From a virus: a DNA stretch of 28,747 bases. The position numbers and the translations under genes were made by a program. The notes beneath the pieces are model-generated. The model saw only the letters and a program-made list of their open reading frames with translations, ran no database searches and was not told where the DNA came from. Of this stretch, positions 15,803 through 22,717 are shown in pieces (positions within the stretch are counted from its first letter, which is position 1; every line of letters starts with the position of its first letter). The stretch is taken from IMG/VR virus record IMGVR_UViG_3300030406_002411, positions 1-28,747 of that record; one strand, 5' to 3'.

Positions 15803-16012
15803 TTACCCTGTTCGGATGGACAGGTAAAGGTCGTTCGCGTCAGACAGCAAGTTGTCCAGTTCCTTCAAGAATGCTTGATCAGCATCTGTTAAGTAAACTT
15901 TCCGCTCTATGCCAGATCCCTCAACCTTAGCGGCATAAGCATTACTAGACACAATAGACCGTAGACGGTTGATCTGGTCAGGCGTGAAACTCAGTGATTT
16001 TTTCATACGCAT
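15803..16012 (-). CDS. Small unknown protein after the winged-helix regulator
   Basis: 69 residues from ATG 16012 (or the Met two codons later). GGGAG lies upstream, overlapping the stop region of the preceding gene. Helical and charged: SFTPDQINRLRSIVSSNAYA near the N-terminus and LTDADQAFLKELDNLLSDAN near the C-terminus. No Cys, no membrane segment. It is the last gene before the terminator at 15719-15744, so it is co-transcribed with the regulator and may modulate it. No family recognised. Confidence 0.6.
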   Translation of the reverse strand: MRMKKSLSFTPDQINRLRSIVSSNAYAAKVEGSGIERKVYLTDADQAFLKELDNLLSDANDLYLSIRTG

Positions 16013-16017
16013 TGGAT

Positions 16018-16494
16018 TTAGCTCCCGTTTACTATTTTCTTGAGTGCGTTATGCACATCTGGAGAATACACAAAGCTTTCCGAATGTACAACCTCTATCC
16101 CGCGGTAGTGCCGTTCCAACATACGACAGACTTTGTCGATGTTCTGGTGGTGGAGAGCAACCCGCTTAGGTTTGCCAGCCAAACGATACACCAGTGGGAC
16201 ATGGAAGCGACTCCGAAGGTGCAAGATATACTGGTAGGCAGTAGATCGGGTGACACCTAAGACCAGAGCAATGTGCTCTACCGACAGAGGGACGTCCGAC
16301 TTGTGCAAAAGATCCAAGATTTTAAAATGGGTTTTACCCCACTGATTAACCGCCTTAGGGGCAGAAAGCTCTAAGGCTTTGACATCATCCGCTAGAGCCT
16401 CCAGTGTCGAAACGATGGAGACTCTGGCAACACCATGTAATTTGCCCGCTAAAGCTAACAACTCATCAGCGATACGCTTTTGTTCTGTGTTCAT
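16018..16494 (-). CDS. Winged-helix DNA-binding protein, probable transcription regulator
   Basis: 158 residues, with AGGAC seven to eight bases before the ATG. The N-terminal ~45 residues are helical. Residues ~55-114 look like a winged helix: FKILDLLHKSDVPLSVEHIA, the recognition helix region LGVTRSTAYQYILHLRS, then a beta wing (VPLVYRLAGKPKRVAL). The C-terminal ~40 residues are mixed. It has its own upstream promoter (16528-16556) and lies close to the late control region, so a role in phage gene control is reasonable. Its targets are unknown. Confidence 0.6.
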   Translation of the reverse strand: MNTEQKRIADELLALAGKLHGVARVSIVSTLEALADDVKALELSAPKAVNQWGKTHFKILDLLHKSDVPLSVEHIALVLGVTRSTAYQYILHLRSRFHVPLVYRLAGKPKRVALHHQNIDKVCRMLERHYRGIEVVHSESFVYSPDVHNALKKIVNGS

Positions 16495-16527
16495 TGTAAA
16501 TGTCCTATGATAATGATGATTAAAAGA

Positions 16528-16556
16528 ATTAAAACGAACTTGTATAACAGACTCAA
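16528..16556 (-). promoter_or_regulatory. Putative promoter of the regulator operon
   Basis: Minus strand TTGAGT (16556-16551), a 17-base spacer, TTTAAT (16533-16528). It lies in the 76-base gap after the DUF932-like gene. A short GACT-TTTTG-AGTC dyad overlaps the -35. Confidence 0.45.
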
Positions 16557-16570
16557 AAAGTCCCCGATCA

Positions 16571-17593
16571 TCAAGCCGCCTCCAATGCTAACCACTGGGG
16601 AGACTCCAACACAGCACGTACTTCAGCATTACGCTTAAACTGGACGCGATGTTGTTGAGCGTTACCCCGACTGGTTTGAAGCTCGGTGGTAGTGCCGTCA
16701 TCGTTCTGACGCTCCCACGTTGCATCAGTGTGAGTCGCCCAGTGTGTTAAGGCGTTATAGCCCGCCCACAGAGTACGGCCAAGCTCAATTTGCTCTTCAT
16801 TAAAACGATGCGTTAGGTAATCCAATAGTCGCCCATTGACTCGGGTAGTATTGTCACTGGATAACCTACGGCCTTCACCTGTCAGCCGGCAAACTGTGTT
16901 CTCTAGGATCTCAGTCCATTGGCTAGGATGCAGGTCGATGGTTCTCCATGCGTCCATCTTTTCCCGGTGGTTCATGAACATATCAAGCCCTAGGTTAGCT
17001 TTAGCGATCATCGCACTAGGGGACAAACTGGCGGTGTGCTTGCGTTTTTGGTGGTACGCCTTCTGCCCCCCGAACACCATCGTATTACGGCAATAGTCGC
17101 GGTAAGCACCGGAGAACACCTGAAACGCCCACGACATGTCAACGCTGTTAACGATATCGGCTCTAGCCGTGATGCCATCGCCTTTGCCGTCGATATCAAA
17201 CGTTAGGTCGTTAAAGTAAACAGCCCGGGAAGCTTTGCGGCCTCCCTCATACAACCGATCTACTACCGTCAGGTTTCCGGTGGGTAAGCTCGCATTATCC
17301 ACGATGGTGTTACCTTGGTGACGAAACACCTCGCCGTGGTCGACTAGCTTGTACGTCTTAGCGACTGGCGGAGAGTCCAACACCTCGCCACTGACAGTAT
17401 TGCGTAAAGCAAAAAACCCGTCGAACGGCTTATGACTAAAACCGCCAATAGTCGGCGTTTTTGTGTATAGGGGAATCTTGCTAATTTGCCCCCGCTCCGC
17501 AAACAAGTCGATACTGGTGACGTCATCGTGCACCATCTCAAGACCGTTGGGTATTTCACGGATCACCCCGTCCGGTATGAATTGACTCGACAT
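16571..17593 (-). CDS. DUF932-family protein (phage/plasmid-type)
   Basis: 340 residues from ATG 17593, which follows the upstream stop by one base (TAACATG) and has GGGGG eight bases before it. The in-frame extension to 17632 is rejected because it runs back into the preceding gene. The sequence shows DUF932 features: a substrate-like N-terminal half with TPTIGGFSHKPFDGFFALRN and KTYKLVDHGEVF, then MSWAFQVFSGAYRDYCRNTM, DLHPSQWTEILENTV and a C-terminal TLWAGYNALTHWATHTD. The family occurs in phages and plasmids, with no settled biochemical function. It pairs with the small gene upstream and shares its promoter. Confidence 0.75.
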   Translation of the reverse strand: MSSQFIPDGVIREIPNGLEMVHDDVTSIDLFAERGQISKIPLYTKTPTIGGFSHKPFDGFFALRNTVSGEVLDSPPVAKTYKLVDHGEVFRHQGNTIVDNASLPTGNLTVVDRLYEGGRKASRAVYFNDLTFDIDGKGDGITARADIVNSVDMSWAFQVFSGAYRDYCRNTMVFGGQKAYHQKRKHTASLSPSAMIAKANLGLDMFMNHREKMDAWRTIDLHPSQWTEILENTVCRLTGEGRRLSSDNTTRVNGRLLDYLTHRFNEEQIELGRTLWAGYNALTHWATHTDATWERQNDDGTTTELQTSRGNAQQHRVQFKRNAEVRAVLESPQWLALEAA

Positions 17594-17594
17594 G

Positions 17595-17996
17595 TTAGTT
17601 ACCCCCCTGCACAGATTTAGAAACCCCGTCACGCCAATCGATCACGGTCGTTTCAGTTTGTAGAAAATCGTCGGTAGTTTTGTCGTAACCCGTCTCTAGG
17701 TTTTCGATGTAAGTCCCATCAAAATACTTAATGGTAGGCTCTACGCCATAAGCGAGAATGGTCGCCCAAGCACTGGTGCAGTCAACGGCAACAGTCAATT
17801 CAGTACCGATATTCCATTCGACTGATCCGATACTCTGGCCCCCCAAGTGTCCAGACTTTCGGTCACTCATTCGCAACTTAATGATCTGGACAGGTAAGCC
17901 GTAGGCATCCTTTTTCAGTAAGAGAAACGTACCGGCATCGCCAGCAGTCCAAGTAAACTCCGATATCAGAGTTCCTTCAATCGTTTGCATATCCAT
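17595..17996 (-). CDS. Unknown protein, partner gene of the DUF932-like protein
   Basis: 133 residues. AGGAG stands eight bases before the ATG at 17996, and an extended -10 lies about 50 bases further upstream. Mixed beta-rich soluble protein (TWTAGDAGTFLLLKKDAYGL, GTELTVAVDCTSAWATILAY) with an acidic C-terminal third. No known motif, no membrane segment. The single-base gap to the next gene indicates coupled expression. Confidence 0.6.
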   Translation of the reverse strand: MDMQTIEGTLISEFTWTAGDAGTFLLLKKDAYGLPVQIIKLRMSDRKSGHLGGQSIGSVEWNIGTELTVAVDCTSAWATILAYGVEPTIKYFDGTYIENLETGYDKTTDDFLQTETTVIDWRDGVSKSVQGGN

Positions 17997-18045
17997 TAGA
18001 TAAGCTCCTGTTTAAATCCAACCACACCGTGCAGTTGGTCTCTTG

Positions 18046-18051
18046 ATCATA
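18046..18051 (-). promoter_or_regulatory. Extended -10 promoter for the DUF932 operon
   Basis: Minus strand TG-C-TATGAT, an extended -10 (hexamer 18051-18046). No good -35 is seen at 17 bases. The ~43-base leader contains a CCAAC / GTTGG hairpin before the Shine-Dalgarno sequence. Confidence 0.4.
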
Positions 18052-18075
18052 GCACAGAAAACAAAGGTACATAAC

Positions 18076-18243
18076 CTAAATAAGAGTAAATAAAGAAAAA
18101 AAGGCTAAATAAAACAAAACCAAGATCCAAAGGCCACGCAACAACTGTCGCCTACCGCCGGCCTCTATTAGTTTTTGGTTTTGTATTGCTCTCTCAACCA
18201 TATCATCAAACCGCTCTCTGACAATTTTGATTTCCCGCATCAT
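18076..18243 (-). CDS. Small C-terminally membrane-anchored protein
   Basis: 55 residues from ATG 18243 (a second Met follows directly), with AGGAG ten bases upstream. A longer in-frame start at 18372 would run within the preceding gene and is rejected. The first ~32 residues are charged and helical (IKIVRERFDDMVERAIQNQK), and the last ~20 form one membrane helix (LWILVLFYLAFFSLFTLI). This is a tail-anchor topology. It could be an early membrane-acting protein; a single-helix holin is possible but its place far from the lysozyme argues against it. No family recognised. Confidence 0.5.
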   Translation of the reverse strand: MMREIKIVRERFDDMVERAIQNQKLIEAGGRRQLLRGLWILVLFYLAFFSLFTLI

Positions 18244-18265
18244 CCTTAACCGGCTCCTGACAAAT

Positions 18266-18925
18266 TCAATGCGTCTTAAAAATAATGTTCTTATCGGGCG
18301 CGTCCCAACAAAGAGCGCAAGTTGTACAAGCTTGTGTTTTTCCTTCCTGTTCTGGACACACAATACCGTCACTGGTTAGCTCCTCACTGTTGGCACTAAA
18401 CGCCCCGCAAGTATCAGACCATCGTACGGCCCATCGTTCCGGGAAATGAAAACGTGTAAGCATTAGCTCGTTGTGTATCGGTCCTTCCTCTACATGCGTA
18501 TATCCCCACACATAGAGATTCTGGTGTGATACCAAAAGTCTACGCCAAAGTCGCACATACTCTGCGCTATAGAAATCCCCTAAAACATGTAAGCGCACCA
18601 AGACTAAACGGCCTTTGTTTTTGGCCTTAGTACAAATTTCTTTTAACTCCTTAATCAATCGTGCCTCTAGTTTGTCGCCATGCTCAATACGATGGGCGAA
18701 CGGCATATTGTTACCGTAGCAATCATTCCAGTGATGGCAAGAGGTCGGGCATGTTTCCCGTTCAGTTAGCGTGAGGGTATACACCTCCGCACCTTTCAAC
18801 TTACCTTTTTTTACGTGCCTCCCTGCACCTCCTATTTTCGCGCTCGATGGCTTCTTTAAGACGGAGTGCAAGTATCCCGTCAAGCTTTTTTTGCTTTTTT
18901 GGTAACGTGTTGTTGTTAGGTACAT
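18266..18925 (-). CDS. Cys-rich GP88-like phage protein
   Basis: 219 residues from ATG 18925 (GGAG nine bases upstream; a GTG at 18940 would add five). Family-like blocks are SLTLTERETCPTSCHHWNDC type near residues 50-69, CYGNNMPFAHR, VRLHVLGDFYSAEYVRLW (~110-127), WGYTHV, and a C-terminal cysteine set with CPEQ and CTTCALC (C200, C203, C206). The order of Cys, the HxxGDF motif and the final Cys cluster resemble the phage GP88-like group. The clustered Cys and His suggest bound Zn or Fe-S, which is an inference. Function is not established. Its first ~42 codons overlap the preceding small gene in another frame. Confidence 0.6.
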   Translation of the reverse strand: MYLTTTRYQKSKKSLTGYLHSVLKKPSSAKIGGAGRHVKKGKLKGAEVYTLTLTERETCPTSCHHWNDCYGNNMPFAHRIEHGDKLEARLIKELKEICTKAKNKGRLVLVRLHVLGDFYSAEYVRLWRRLLVSHQNLYVWGYTHVEEGPIHNELMLTRFHFPERWAVRWSDTCGAFSANSEELTSDGIVCPEQEGKTQACTTCALCWDAPDKNIIFKTH

Positions 18926-19016
18926 TGTTTGGTTCTCCACTAAAAGTGATCGGTCTTTCGTCGTTTGCTCTCCAGTCTGCCAAGGCTTCTGGATGACATA
19001 TTGTTTTCGGCTTCAT
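18801..19016 (-). CDS. Small unknown protein overlapping the GP88-like gene
   Basis: 71 residues from ATG 19016, which overlaps the previous stop as ATGA and has GGGGGAG just upstream. The in-frame extension to 19055 is therefore unlikely. The first half is polar (HPEALADWRANDERPITFSG); the end is a basic helix (ILALRLKEAIERENRRCREA). It shares 125 bases with the next gene in another frame, which is long for such an overlap. Both starts have ribosome sites, so both are kept, this one with less certainty. Confidence 0.5.
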   Translation of the reverse strand: MKPKTICHPEALADWRANDERPITFSGEPNNVPNNNTLPKKQKKLDGILALRLKEAIERENRRCREARKKR

Positions 19017-19216
19017 TTTCTCCCCCTGTATAGAGCTAGCATATCGTGAGCGCACCGTAAATGTGACATAGCGTTATCTAGGTCACTTGATTCGGTATCA
19101 CTAGTGTCATGCAAGATGGTGATGGCTTCGGTTATTAAGTTAAAACATTGCGTCAATTGTTTATCAACTAGCGCATCGACTCGTAGTTTATTTTCGTTCC
19201 TACTTGTTACGATCAT
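19013..19216 (-). CDS. Small helical unknown protein
   Basis: 67 residues from ATG 19216, with AGGA nine bases upstream, starting 17 bases inside the preceding gene. Helical and soluble (VDALVDKQLTQCFNLITEAI, LDNAMSHLRCAHDMLALYRG). No known motif. Short overlaps on both sides place it in one co-translated early operon. Confidence 0.6.
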   Translation of the reverse strand: MIVTSRNENKLRVDALVDKQLTQCFNLITEAITILHDTSDTESSDLDNAMSHLRCAHDMLALYRGRK

Positions 19217-19736
19217 TTCTAGTCTTCCTTAATGTGTACAATTTCTGTAGAGCTTCACGGGGACTACCCCCATATTCTGTATCTAGCATTGCCTCTACCG
19301 CAAACACGGGTTTATACTGGTCAACAATTCGACACTCTACGCGAGCGTTTAACATAAAGTTAAGTAACGTTGTGTCGGATGGCTTTTTAACTTGTATACT
19401 GTTTTCCATAGGTGCCTCCTTTAATGGTATGGTTTCGGTTGCGTCGTAATGCTCCAACCACGATTCTAGGTGAGCGTCGTCGGACATTCCTCCTCTTGCT
19501 TTATCAATGTGCATAATGTCGCACCACGGATACTCCTCGCCTAGACAATCCAATACCTGTTCTTTCGTTTCTGCAAAAACGTTAACTACAAAGTATCGGC
19601 AAGGCTCAAAAGGTGGATTCTCTGTGTCTTGATCCAACAAGATACAAGCCCAACGGCAAATCATCGGCATATGATCGGCGTGTACAAAGTGTGGTCGTAT
19701 GTTTCGATATTGTTCTGCAATCATTTTAATAACCAT
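19200..19736 (-). CDS. Unknown two-part protein with a strong internal start
   Basis: 178 residues from ATG 19736 (an alternative Met lies four codons on). The N-terminal ~105 residues form one compact-looking unit with Trp and Cys (HMPMICRWACILLDQDTENP, CRYFVVNVFAETKEQVLDCL). The C-terminal 69 residues start at an internal ATG (19409) with a near-perfect ribosome site; that part (TLLNFMLNARVECRIVDQYK, YGGSPREALQKLYTLRKTRN) reads as a self-contained unit. No family recognised. The stop of the previous gene lies inside its start region, giving coupling. Confidence 0.6.
   Translation of the reverse strand: MVIKMIAEQYRNIRPHFVHADHMPMICRWACILLDQDTENPPFEPCRYFVVNVFAETKEQVLDCLGEEYPWCDIMHIDKARGGMSDDAHLESWLEHYDATETIPLKEAPMENSIQVKKPSDTTLLNFMLNARVECRIVDQYKPVFAVEAMLDTEYGGSPREALQKLYTLRKTRNDRNK
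19407..19422 (-). promoter_or_regulatory. Strong internal ribosome binding site and ATG
   Basis: Minus strand AAAGGAGG (19422-19415), five-base spacer, ATG (19409-19407), in frame inside the gene at 19200-19736. It is the best Shine-Dalgarno sequence among the small genes of this block and should yield a separate 69-residue C-terminal protein. Confidence 0.6.
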
Positions 19737-19911
19737 CCTGCATTAATTCAGTTATGAGGTTATGACCTATGTGCTCTGCGGCAACATTAATTCTCTGTTG
19801 TAAATTTTCACGGGTATTCCTGTATTGTTTAAAACGCTCCCGAACTAGTTCGGTAACTTTCTTGCTCTCGATCATCTCAAGAATCTCATCATCAGTAAAA
19901 TGTTGTTTCAT
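19726..19911 (-). CDS. Small helical acidic unknown protein
   Basis: 61 residues from ATG 19911, with GAGG seven bases upstream. Entirely helical and charged (FTDDEILEMIESKKVTELVR, YRNTRENLQQRINVAAEHIG). No recognised motif. It overlaps its neighbours by a few bases on each side, in keeping with one operon. Confidence 0.55.
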   Translation of the reverse strand: MKQHFTDDEILEMIESKKVTELVRERFKQYRNTRENLQQRINVAAEHIGHNLITELMQDGY

Positions 19912-20168
19912 TTAAATACCTCGCTTTGAGAATCCCAATTAAGATCATCTACAATAACTTGCTCCTGCGTCTCAATCCACACTCTCGCGCCACAAGACAA
20001 CGGCTTATCTGGCGAATACACAAGCTTGCTAGGCCCGTTAATTCTTACGCCAAAACCTTTCGTATTGCTCTGGCTTGTTTTTACAGTAACAACCGGCCTG
20101 AGATCGTCGGGATTCTTTGCGTTATGTCGGATATTGTGCTGATTAATGTGTATGCGTTTAATTGTCAC
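19908..20168 (-). CDS. First gene of the minus early operon, unknown
   Basis: 86 residues from GTG 20168, with AGGAG seven bases upstream. Basic N-terminus with several His and Asn (IKRIHINQHNIRHNAKN), then a beta-type part (RPVVTVKTSQSNTKGFGVRI, CGARVWIETQEQVIVDDLNW). No known family. As the gene nearest the divergent control region it would be transcribed first on this side. It is preceded by a leader of about 160 bases if the promoter at 20338-20366 is real. Confidence 0.55.
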   Translation of the reverse strand: MTIKRIHINQHNIRHNAKNPDDLRPVVTVKTSQSNTKGFGVRINGPSKLVYSPDKPLSCGARVWIETQEQVIVDDLNWDSQSEVFK

Positions 20169-20283
20169 ATTAATTCTCCTGTTTTATGAATGAATCCCGA
20201 CGGTACCGCACCTTTACTACGCCCGATAGTAGACTTTGGTAGTGCAAGAAAAACATCTTACCTAATAATAGGGGGGATGACTG

Positions 20284-20296
20284 CGTACTAAGTACG
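20284..20296. promoter_or_regulatory. 13-bp palindrome, possible operator
   Basis: CGTACT-A-AGTACG is a perfect inverted repeat in the leader of the minus operon. It could bind a dimeric repressor. Confidence 0.35.
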
Positions 20297-20337
20297 TTTA
20301 AGATTGAGGGGGGTTACCCCGGCGGGACTCGGGGCGA

Positions 20338-20366
20338 AGCATACATTGTTTGGTGTATCTAATCAA
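20338..20366 (-). promoter_or_regulatory. Putative promoter of the minus early operon
   Basis: Minus strand TTGATT (20366-20361), 17-base spacer, TATGCT (20343-20338). It lies next to the TGACA box array and faces away from the replication promoter. Confidence 0.4.
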
Positions 20367-20370
20367 GCTC

Positions 20371-20430
20371 TGACATTTTCTGTTGACATTTTTAATAATT
20401 GTTCTGACAATCTTCTCTGACATTTTGTCA
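20371..20430. repeat. TGACA box array around the replication promoter
   Basis: Plus-strand boxes start at 20371 (TGACATTTT), 20384 (TGACATTTT), 20405 (TGACAATC) and 20418 (TGACATTTT), with an inverted TGTCA at 20426-20430. Spacing between starts is 13, 21 and 13. The last box and its inverted partner form the dyad TGACA-TTT-TGTCA. The second box is also the promoter -35. They suit operators or origin iterons. Confidence 0.6.
20383..20411 (+). promoter_or_regulatory. Promoter of the replication operon
   Basis: TTGACA (20383-20388), 17-base spacer, GACAAT (20406-20411). The expected start near 20418 leaves about 27 bases before the primase ATG. Confidence 0.6.
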
Positions 20431-20444
20431 TGAGAGGGAAAACA

Positions 20445-21242
20445 ATGAAAATCGCAGACTACGTAAAGTCTTTACAGTTACAGGCTAACGAATCACATCG
20501 CGGGCAATGCCCCGTTTGTAGTAGAACCAACACCTTCACAGCTTCTAATGTGAATGGAACTCTTCTCTGGAACTGCTACAGTGCGTCATGTGACTTAGGG
20601 GGAGGTGGCATACTACCCCAGTTTATTACCGACGTGGCTCAAAAACCCCGACCTGCACCGTTTGAAAAACCTCCATCATGGTCACGCCGTGATTTACCGG
20701 ATGTTGCTAAACAGTATTTAACTAAGGTGCATAACAATGACAGATGGACTGACTTCTACTGGGACGTTCTCAAACGCCGTCTTGTATATCCTATCTACGA
20801 TGCTGATCATAAGCTTGTAGACGGAGTAGGGAGAGCTATGGCACAACGACGTTCTATTTGTGACGATCTTTCAAAACCGGCAGGAAAGCACAGTTGGCGA
20901 CAAGCAAAATGGTATAGATACGCTAACTACAAAGGTGGGTTTGTATGTGGCACAAATCCCATCCATGTTGTTGTTGAAGATGCACCGTCGGCTATTGCCA
21001 TTTCAGATTGGGTAACTGGCTATGCGCTGTTAGGGACTAATCTCACGGACGAGCACCTCGCCTATTTAAGTGGAGTATCTAAAGTTGTTGTTGCTTTAGA
21101 TAAGGACGCTACCGATAAAGGCTTGCAAATGGTTCGTAAATTAAATACAGTCACGCAGACTGACTTACTGGTCTTAGACCATGACTTAAAAGCTATGGGG
21201 GAAACAGAGCGTGAGCAACTTATCCGAAAGCACACCTCTTGA
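20445..21242 (+). CDS. DNA primase with zinc ribbon and TOPRIM domain (T7 gp4 N-terminal type)
   Basis: 265 residues from ATG 20445, which has AGAGGG six bases upstream; the ATG at 20430 lies in the operator dyad and lacks a site. It makes RNA primers for the lagging strand. The zinc-binding set is C22, C25 (CPVC), C44 and C49 (WNCYSASC). TOPRIM motifs are VVVEDAPSA with E178, and ALDKDAT with D219 and D221. In T7 the primase is fused to the helicase; here the helicase is a separate overlapping gene, so the two would need to associate. First gene of the replication operon. Confidence 0.9.
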   Translation: MKIADYVKSLQLQANESHRGQCPVCSRTNTFTASNVNGTLLWNCYSASCDLGGGGILPQFITDVAQKPRPAPFEKPPSWSRRDLPDVAKQYLTKVHNNDRWTDFYWDVLKRRLVYPIYDADHKLVDGVGRAMAQRRSICDDLSKPAGKHSWRQAKWYRYANYKGGFVCGTNPIHVVVEDAPSAIAISDWVTGYALLGTNLTDEHLAYLSGVSKVVVALDKDATDKGLQMVRKLNTVTQTDLLVLDHDLKAMGETEREQLIRKHTS

Positions 21243-22506
21243 ATCTAAAATCGTTGCGTTTTGCTTACGTAAGCAATGCTACGACAAAGTTAAAAATACT
21301 CTTGATTCCGATATGTTTGAAGGTGACTGGGCTTCAATATGGCACTCAGTCGTCGTGGCACACTGTAATTATGACGGTGATGTAAGTAAAGACGAGTTGC
21401 TTGGGCTATTTGATGTTGAATACCCCGCCATAAACGACACCATACGAGAGCGGTGTTGGGAAAAGATTGACGATCTTAAGGACGTATCGGGCGATAACTA
21501 CGAGTTGCAATTTGAAATCATCAAAAAGTTTTGGATGCGTCACCGTGCGCGTGTCATATCAGAGATGGCTGTCAAGATATTTTTAGGTAAAGAAAATGAA
21601 TTTGGAGAACTCAAACGTCTCATTGAATCAACGGCTGAAGACTCGATTGGTGAGAAGACATCCTACACAGAAGTTAAGATGGGGTTACATGAGCTTTTGG
21701 ACTCCCTTACGCTTGACCCCGACTTTCCTTTCACATGGAAGCCACTCGCCAACATCGTACCGGGGCTGGATCGCGGGCATTTTGGAATCGTCTTTGCGCG
21801 TCCAGAAACGGGTAAGACTACATTCTGTTCTTTCCTCGCGCAGAGTTACCTCAAGCAAGGCTTCAAGGTTGCGGTATGGGGCAATGAGGAACCCGCTATA
21901 CGAACTAAGTTACGTATCATCCAGAGCTATGTTAAAACTACGAGGGAAGACCTTGTTAGAGAACGTGATAAATACGCGGAGATTTACCGGAAACAGATTG
22001 CTGACAATCTACATGTTCTTGACTGTGTTGGAACAACCATTCAGGAAGTGGATGACTGGTGTAAAATCAACAAACCGGATGTTGTATTTATAGATCAGTT
22101 AGATAAGGTGATTGTAACTGGCAAGTACAACCGCAGTGATGAAAAATTAAAAGAGATATACTTGCAAACCCGGGAGATTGCTAAACGAAATAAATGTTTG
22201 GTATGGGGCGTATCTCAAGCTTCTTATGAAGCAGAGGGTATGAGGGTTTTAAGTTATCACGTGCTTGATAATTCTAAGACAGGCAAAGCCGGGGAAGCTG
22301 ATCTCATTTTAGGTATAGGAAAAGTAGATGACGAGTGGGGTAATGATGGCATCCGTACCGTGCATATTTCCAAGAATAAGGTGAACGGGGAGCACGGAAG
22401 CGTTACTGTTCGCATGGATAAAGATCGTGCTTACTATAATCAAAGTAACATACCTGATGATTTAATGACGGAGGATTATTTTAATGCACAGCAGAGTCAA
22501 ATGTGA
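21211..22506 (+). CDS. Replicative DNA helicase, DnaB/SF4 family
   Basis: 431 residues from GTG 21211, with GGGGGA eight bases upstream, overlapping the primase end by 32 bases. A hexameric ring helicase that unwinds DNA with NTP. Walker A is ARPETGKTT (196-204), a catalytic Glu is likely E226 (VWGNEEP), Walker B is VVFIDQ (291-296), and the H4-like segment VWGVSQAS has Q336. The N-terminal ~150 residues, with STPLESKIVAFCLRKQCYDK, look like a DnaB-type helical N-domain rather than a primase. Together with the separate primase this is a split version of T7 gp4. Confidence 0.9.
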   Translation: MSNLSESTPLESKIVAFCLRKQCYDKVKNTLDSDMFEGDWASIWHSVVVAHCNYDGDVSKDELLGLFDVEYPAINDTIRERCWEKIDDLKDVSGDNYELQFEIIKKFWMRHRARVISEMAVKIFLGKENEFGELKRLIESTAEDSIGEKTSYTEVKMGLHELLDSLTLDPDFPFTWKPLANIVPGLDRGHFGIVFARPETGKTTFCSFLAQSYLKQGFKVAVWGNEEPAIRTKLRIIQSYVKTTREDLVRERDKYAEIYRKQIADNLHVLDCVGTTIQEVDDWCKINKPDVVFIDQLDKVIVTGKYNRSDEKLKEIYLQTREIAKRNKCLVWGVSQASYEAEGMRVLSYHVLDNSKTGKAGEADLILGIGKVDDEWGNDGIRTVHISKNKVNGEHGSVTVRMDKDRAYYNQSNIPDDLMTEDYFNAQQSQM

Positions 22507-22717
22507 AAACTGTGACGGCCCTGCGGATGTAATAGATAATGGCACACTGTGTGCTACGTGCTGGCTAAAAAGGAAATATAGGAATGGTAAGCCGAACAAT
22601 GAGGTTGGGCACGATAAGCGAAATGACTTGCACAAGGCGGTTGCTCGCAGAGGGGTACGAGGTTTTTTGGCCTGTAGCCAATCAAGGTCCGATAGACTTA
22701 ATAGCCGTGCACGTTAG
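22484..22717 (+). CDS. Small zinc-ribbon protein
   Basis: 77 residues from ATG 22484, with GGAGG nine bases upstream. The first 30 residues hold a likely zinc site, CENC and CATC, separated by 13 residues (VKCENCDGPADVIDNGTLC). The second half is basic and lies in the bases that also encode the next protein in another frame, so its sequence there may be only loosely constrained. The start overlaps the helicase end by 23 bases. Probable DNA-binding accessory of the replication operon; no specific family. Confidence 0.6.
   Translation: MHSRVKCENCDGPADVIDNGTLCATCWLKRKYRNGKPNNEVGHDKRNDLHKAVARRGVRGFLACSQSRSDRLNSRAR

Noticed and set aside
20281-20430. CRISPR-like array from the repeated TGACA boxes
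   Set aside because: Boxes are 5-9 bases with short irregular gaps, not 25-40 base repeats with unique spacers.
20430-20444. ATG 20430 as primase start
   Set aside because: It is part of the TGACA/TGTCA dyad and lacks a ribosome site, while ATG 20445 has AGAGGG six bases upstream.
21596-22093. 165-residue plus-strand frame inside the helicase
   Set aside because: Shadow frame; the helicase Walker motifs lie in the main frame and no ribosome site was seen.
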